DNA of 25,637 nt, from the NCBI GenBank assembly GCA_036526195.1, contig DATCYZ010000124.1:1-25637 (forward strand), in the 5' to 3' direction. The notes beneath the pieces were generated by a model. The model was not told where the DNA came from, made no database searches, and saw only the letters and a list, made by a program, of their open reading frames with translations. Of this stretch, positions 22,161-25,637 are shown piece after piece; the stretch's first letter is position 1, and each line of letters opens with the position of its first letter. Source of the stretch: DATCYZ01 sp036526195 (GTDB taxonomy: Bacteria > Pseudomonadota > Gammaproteobacteria > Burkholderiales > SG8-39). The translations under genes and the position numbers were made by a program.

Positions 22161-23693
22161 GTGCGCGTCATTTTCGTCCTGTACGACTCCCTCGTGCGCG
22201 GGGCGCTGCAGTGCTACGGCGGCACGCACGTCGACACGCCGCATTTCGCGCGCTTTGCCGAGCGCGCGGTCACCTTCGATACCCATTTCGTAGGCAGCCT
22301 GCCCTGCATGCCCGCGCGGCGCGACATGCACACCGGGCGGCTCAACTTCCTGCACCGCAGCTGGGGCGCGCTCGAGCCCTTCGATCAGTCGTTCTCCGAG
22401 ATCCTGCGCGCGGCCGGCGTCTACACGCACCTGGTCTCGGACCATTATCACTACTGGGAAGACGGCGGCGCGACTTATCACAACCGCTATTCCTCATGGG
22501 ACTTCATCCGCGGCCAGGAGTGGGACAAGTGGAAGGCCATGGTGCAGCCGCCCATCGAACGGTTCCGGCAGATGTACCACGCGCTGCAGAACCCGACCGG
22601 GCCGGGCGACGGCCGGCTCCAATCGATGATCAACCGGGAATTCATGAAGACGGAGGAGGAATTCTGTTGTCCGCGAACCTTTGCCTCCGGCTTCGAGTTT
22701 CTCGACCGCAACCGGGACGCGGACAACTGGCTGCTGCACCTGGAATGCTTCGACCCCCATGAGCCGTTTCACGCACCGGCACGCTTTCGCGAACGCTACC
22801 CGAGCGGCTATACCGGCCCGATCCTCGACTGGCCGCGCTACAAGCGAAACGAAGAGAACGCCCTCGAAGTCGCCGAACTACGCGCGAACTATGCCGCGCT
22901 GCTGAGCATGTGCGACGAGTACTTCGGCCGGCTGCTCGACTACCTCGACCGGCACGACATGTGGAAGGACACCGCGGTCGTCCTGACGACGGATCACGGC
23001 TTCCTGCTGGCCGAGCACGACTGGTGGGGCAAGAACCGCATGCCGTTCTTCAACGAGATCGCGCATATTCCGCTGCTGATGTACCACCCGGGACTCGCCG
23101 GGAAGGCGGGCCAGCGCAGGCGCGCCCTCACGCACACCACGGACATCATGCCGACGCTGCTCGAACTGTTCGGCATCTCACCGCCCGCCACCGTCGAGGG
23201 TCACTCACTTCTGCCGATGATGGAGGAAGACCGCGCGGTGCGCGAAGCGGCGCTCTATGGCATGTTCGGCGCGGGGACCAACATCACCGACGGCCGCTAC
23301 ACTTACTTCCGCTACCCCGAAGACATGTCCAGGCAGGACCTGTACGAGTACACCCTCATGCCGATGCACCAGAAGTCGCTCTTCCCAATCGAAGAACTCA
23401 GACAGGCCACGCTGGTTAACGACTTCGCCTTTACGCAGGGTGTTCCCCTGCTGAAGGTTCCCGCGCGACGGAATCTCAAGGGACAGCCCGTCGGGCACAT
23501 TGGCCAGGGCGGCGGGTATGAAGACACCACCACCGTGCTCTACGATCTCGACAAGGATCCCGAGCAGCAACACCCGTTTCGGGACACTGCGATCGAAGCG
23601 CGCTTCCTTCGACTGATGGGCGAACTGATGCGGAAGAACGAAGCGCCGCCCGAGGCGTTTGTTCGCCTCGGCCTGGACGTGCCGGAACAATGA
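22161..23693 (+). CDS. Cytoplasmic sulfatase (type I, formylglycine motif CMPAR)
   Basis: This 510-residue sulfatase starts at a GTG preceded by GGAG. The N-terminal strand VIFVLYDSLVRGALQCYGG supplies the first metal ligand (Asp9), and the formylglycine site GSLPCMPARRDMHTGR has the full C-x-P-x-R core with Cys49. Metal and sulfate-binding residues recur in TTDHGFLLAEHDWWGKNRMPFF. There is no signal peptide. A long insert between residues 95 and 190 (rich in Trp, Tyr and acidic residues) and a C-terminal segment of about 100 residues (PARRNLKGQPVGHIGQGGG) differ from typical sulfatases and may define substrate specificity. The stop overlaps the next gene's ATG in an ATGA arrangement, so the two sulfatases are translationally coupled. 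Substrate unknown. Confidence 0.9.
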   Translation: MRVIFVLYDSLVRGALQCYGGTHVDTPHFARFAERAVTFDTHFVGSLPCMPARRDMHTGRLNFLHRSWGALEPFDQSFSEILRAAGVYTHLVSDHYHYWEDGGATYHNRYSSWDFIRGQEWDKWKAMVQPPIERFRQMYHALQNPTGPGDGRLQSMINREFMKTEEEFCCPRTFASGFEFLDRNRDADNWLLHLECFDPHEPFHAPARFRERYPSGYTGPILDWPRYKRNEENALEVAELRANYAALLSMCDEYFGRLLDYLDRHDMWKDTAVVLTTDHGFLLAEHDWWGKNRMPFFNEIAHIPLLMYHPGLAGKAGQRRRALTHTTDIMPTLLELFGISPPATVEGHSLLPMMEEDRAVREAALYGMFGAGTNITDGRYTYFRYPEDMSRQDLYEYTLMPMHQKSLFPIEELRQATLVNDFAFTQGVPLLKVPARRNLKGQPVGHIGQGGGYEDTTTVLYDLDKDPEQQHPFRDTAIEARFLRLMGELMRKNEAPPEAFVRLGLDVPEQ

Positions 23694-25246
23694 AGAGAGC
23701 ACCGAACATCCTGCTGGTGATGGCCGACCAGCTGGCCGCGCAGGCGTTGCCCTGCTACGGACACCCCGTGGTCCGCGCACCCCACTTGACCCGCCTCGCG
23801 GCGCGTTCGGCGGTGTTCGACAGTGCCTACTGCAACTTCCCGATTTGTGCGCCTTCGCGCGCTTCGATGCTCGCCGGGCGCCTGCCGCACTCGATCGGCG
23901 CCTACGACAACGCCTCGGAATTCCCGAGCTCGATCCCGACGATGGCGCATTACCTGACCGGGCTGGGCTACCGCACCACGCTCTGCGGGAAGATGCATTT
24001 CATCGGCGCCGACCAACTGCACGGATTCGAAGAACGCCTCACCACCGACATCTATCCTTCCGATTTCTCCTGGACACCGGACTTCCTCAAGGGCCCGGCC
24101 TATCGGCCCACCGGCGTGAGCATGCGCCCGGTGGTCGAATCGGGCCCTTGCGTACGCAGCCTCCAGATAGACTACGACGACGAGGTCGAGTACCACGGCA
24201 TCCAGAAGCTCTATGACCTCGCGCGCGCACCTGCTGAGCGCCCGTTCTTCCTGACCATCTCGTTCACCCACCCGCATCCGCCGTTCGTCACCTCACAGGC
24301 GCACTGGGATCTGTATCGGGACGACGAAATCGACGCGCCGCGCATCGCTCCGATTCCCTACGAGCAGCTTGACCCGCACAGTCAGTGGCTGCATGTTGCC
24401 CACGCGCAGAACCTGTACACCGTCACGGAGACGCATGTTCGCAACGCCCGGCACGCCTACTACGGCATGGTGAGCTACATCGACGACAAGGTCGGGCGCA
24501 TTCTCGACGTGCTCGAGTCGACGGGCCTTGGGCAGGACACGTTCGTGGTGTTCGCGGTCGACCATGGGGAGATGCTCGGCGAGCGCGGCATGTGGTTCAA
24601 GCAGAGCTTCTATGAAGGGTCGGCACGGGTACCGTTGATCATCGCGGGCCCGGGAATCGCGCCGCGCCGGATCGGCGCGCATGTGTCGCTGGTCGATCTG
24701 CTGCCGACGTTTCTCGATTTCGCGACTGAGAATGCCCCCCCGGAAGCGGCGGATCGACTCGATGGCACCTCGCTGCTGCCGTTGCTGTCAGGTAACGACC
24801 AGGGCGAGGACCGGATGGTGGTCTCGGAATACAGTTCCGAGGGAGTGTGCGCTGCATCGCGCATGGTGCGCGAAGGGCATTACAAGTACGTGTTCACACG
24901 CGGCCTGCCGCCCATGTTCTTCAATCTCAAGGACGATCCCGACGAGCTGCGCGATCTCGCGGGGCAGCCCCAAGTGGCCGAAGTCCAGTCGCGGCTTCAC
25001 GCCCACGCCATGATGAACTGGGATCCCGACACGGTGCATGCCGAGATCCTCGCCAGTCAGAAGCGCCGCGCCTACATCGCGCAAGTGGCCGAGCGCTCCG
25101 GTCGGTATCCGAATTGGGCCTACCAACCCTACGTCGATGAATCGAAGCGATACATCCGGGGGGCCGGCGGCGCGGGTCCGACTGCGGTCAAGGGCCGGGC
25201 GCGTTTGCCGTTCGTCGAGGCTGCCAAGCCCGACAAGTCGGAGTAA
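23690..25246 (+). CDS. Choline-sulfatase-like (BetC family) enzyme
   Basis: This 518-residue sulfatase is BetC-like: NILLVMADQLAAQALPCYG, the formylglycine motif FPICAPSRASM with Cys53, and the strongly conserved stretch GKMHFIGADQLHGFEERL followed by TTDIYPSDFSWTPDFLKG. It also carries the C-terminal choline-sulfatase extension (MMNWDPDTVHAEILASQ and the YQPYVDESKRYIRG region), which in that family contributes to oligomer formation. BetC hydrolyses choline-O-sulfate to choline and sulfate in the cytoplasm. No choline dehydrogenase, betaine aldehyde dehydrogenase or BetI is adjacent, so a related sulfate ester may be the true substrate. It overlaps the preceding gene by four bases and ends the operon; a convergent membrane protein follows after 27 bases with no obvious terminator between. 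Confidence 0.9.
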   Translation: MKRAPNILLVMADQLAAQALPCYGHPVVRAPHLTRLAARSAVFDSAYCNFPICAPSRASMLAGRLPHSIGAYDNASEFPSSIPTMAHYLTGLGYRTTLCGKMHFIGADQLHGFEERLTTDIYPSDFSWTPDFLKGPAYRPTGVSMRPVVESGPCVRSLQIDYDDEVEYHGIQKLYDLARAPAERPFFLTISFTHPHPPFVTSQAHWDLYRDDEIDAPRIAPIPYEQLDPHSQWLHVAHAQNLYTVTETHVRNARHAYYGMVSYIDDKVGRILDVLESTGLGQDTFVVFAVDHGEMLGERGMWFKQSFYEGSARVPLIIAGPGIAPRRIGAHVSLVDLLPTFLDFATENAPPEAADRLDGTSLLPLLSGNDQGEDRMVVSEYSSEGVCAASRMVREGHYKYVFTRGLPPMFFNLKDDPDELRDLAGQPQVAEVQSRLHAHAMMNWDPDTVHAEILASQKRRAYIAQVAERSGRYPNWAYQPYVDESKRYIRGAGGAGPTAVKGRARLPFVEAAKPDKSE

Positions 25247-25273
25247 TGGCGATCCGGTTCTGCTGCTCTCCCA

Positions 25274-25637
25274 CTACCGCGGTCCCGGGGCAGCAGAGCC
25301 CCTGCGATACAGCAGCAGCACCCCGTTCCACCCCACCGCGACGAAGAGCGCGATCAGCAGGGCGGCGGTCGCGCTCAGGTACGACGCCGCGAGGTGCAGC
25401 ACCACCAGCGAGAACCCGAACCCCACCAGCCCCTTCAGCCCGGTGACCAGCACCGAGGCGGTGAACGGCCCGCCGCAGCGCGGCTGCAGGATCACCACCA
25501 GCGTGGTGAACACCACCGGGTAGGTGGCCAGCACGCCGGTCACCGACGGCCCGAAGACCCGTCCGGCCACCGTGGTGCCGACCACCACGCCCGCCACCAG
25601 CAGCGCGCGCAGCACGAGGTCGAAGCGCGCGCGCGGC
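25274..25637 (-). CDS. Integral membrane protein of unknown function (5' end cut by window edge)
   Basis: The minus-strand frame is open from the right edge to a TAG at 25276-25274 and encodes about 120 residues. It has at least three hydrophobic helices: RALLVAGVVVGTTVAG, then TGVLATYPVVFTTLVVIL, a further helix around GLVGFGFSLVVLHLAA, and ALLIALFVAVGWNGVLLLY near the C-terminus. I do not recognise the family securely. A GTG at 25615 is not a convincing start because the upstream frame continues with plausible residues (ARFDLVLRALL), so the protein probably begins outside the window. It converges on the choline-sulfatase-like gene. Confidence 0.7.
   Translation of the reverse strand, partial: PRARFDLVLRALLVAGVVVGTTVAGRVFGPSVTGVLATYPVVFTTLVVILQPRCGGPFTASVLVTGLKGLVGFGFSLVVLHLAASYLSATAALLIALFVAVGWNGVLLLYRRGSAAPGPR

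Noticed and set aside
1..25637. tRNA, rRNA or riboswitch
   Set aside because: No cloverleaf-like sequences, rRNA segments or recognisable riboswitch cores were seen in the gaps between genes.

Overview
This is a GC-rich window, probably from a member of the Burkholderiales or a related betaproteobacterium. That placement is an inference. It rests on the base composition, on two Bug/TctC-type solute receptors, and on the mixture of CoA-ligase, CaiB/BaiF and Baeyer-Villiger genes; there is no rRNA or tRNA in the window to confirm it.

Left part (1-4379, all minus strand). Transcription runs right to left: a hotdog-fold acyl-CoA thioesterase, a MoxR-type AAA+ ATPase of the CbbQ/NirQ/NorQ family, an exported metallo-beta-lactamase-fold hydrolase broken by a one-base frameshift, and the partner VWA protein (CbbO/NorD type), which is cut by the window edge. 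Neither Rubisco nor nitric oxide reductase is visible, so the client of this chaperone pair is unknown. A perfect palindrome, GTAAC-N6-GTTAC, sits directly in front of the ATPase gene.

Region 4380-4710 has no gene. It holds a cluster of strong hairpins, including a 31-bp hairpin repeat present twice, and resembles a REP/BIME-type element.

Centre (4711-16874) is a catabolic island. It contains an enoyl-CoA hydratase diverging from an acyl-CoA synthetase, a SpoIIAA-like protein, an exported SAM-methyltransferase-like protein, two tandem class III CoA-transferases overlapping a flavin Baeyer-Villiger monooxygenase, two tandem small exported Sel1-like proteins, an MFS transporter, an epoxide-hydrolase-like enzyme and a glutathione S-transferase. 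The set suggests activation, ring or ketone oxygenation and CoA-dependent breakdown of an alicyclic or terpenoid-like carboxylate or ketone. The substrate cannot be read from sequence. A second copy of the GTAAC-N6-GTTAC palindrome lies between the MFS and epoxide hydrolase genes, so the two ends of the island may share one regulator encoded elsewhere.

Right part (16980-25246) is a sulfatase region. A minus-strand pair (Bug receptor then sulfatase) diverges from a GntR/HutC regulator. Next come a decayed NAPE-PLD-like lipoprotein pseudogene and then a plus-strand operon of a second Bug receptor, a second sulfatase and a choline-sulfatase-like enzyme. All three sulfatases lack signal peptides, so their substrates are expected in the cytoplasm, and each group is headed by a periplasmic binding protein. 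No TctA/TctB membrane components and no formylglycine-generating enzyme are present. The window ends in a partial minus-strand membrane protein.

The most interesting items are the shared palindromic operator, the repeated Bug-sulfatase architecture (one sulfatase has an atypical CVGAR active-site motif), the hairpin cluster, and the exported methyltransferase-like protein. I did not find clear evidence of a wholly new defence or mobile system.
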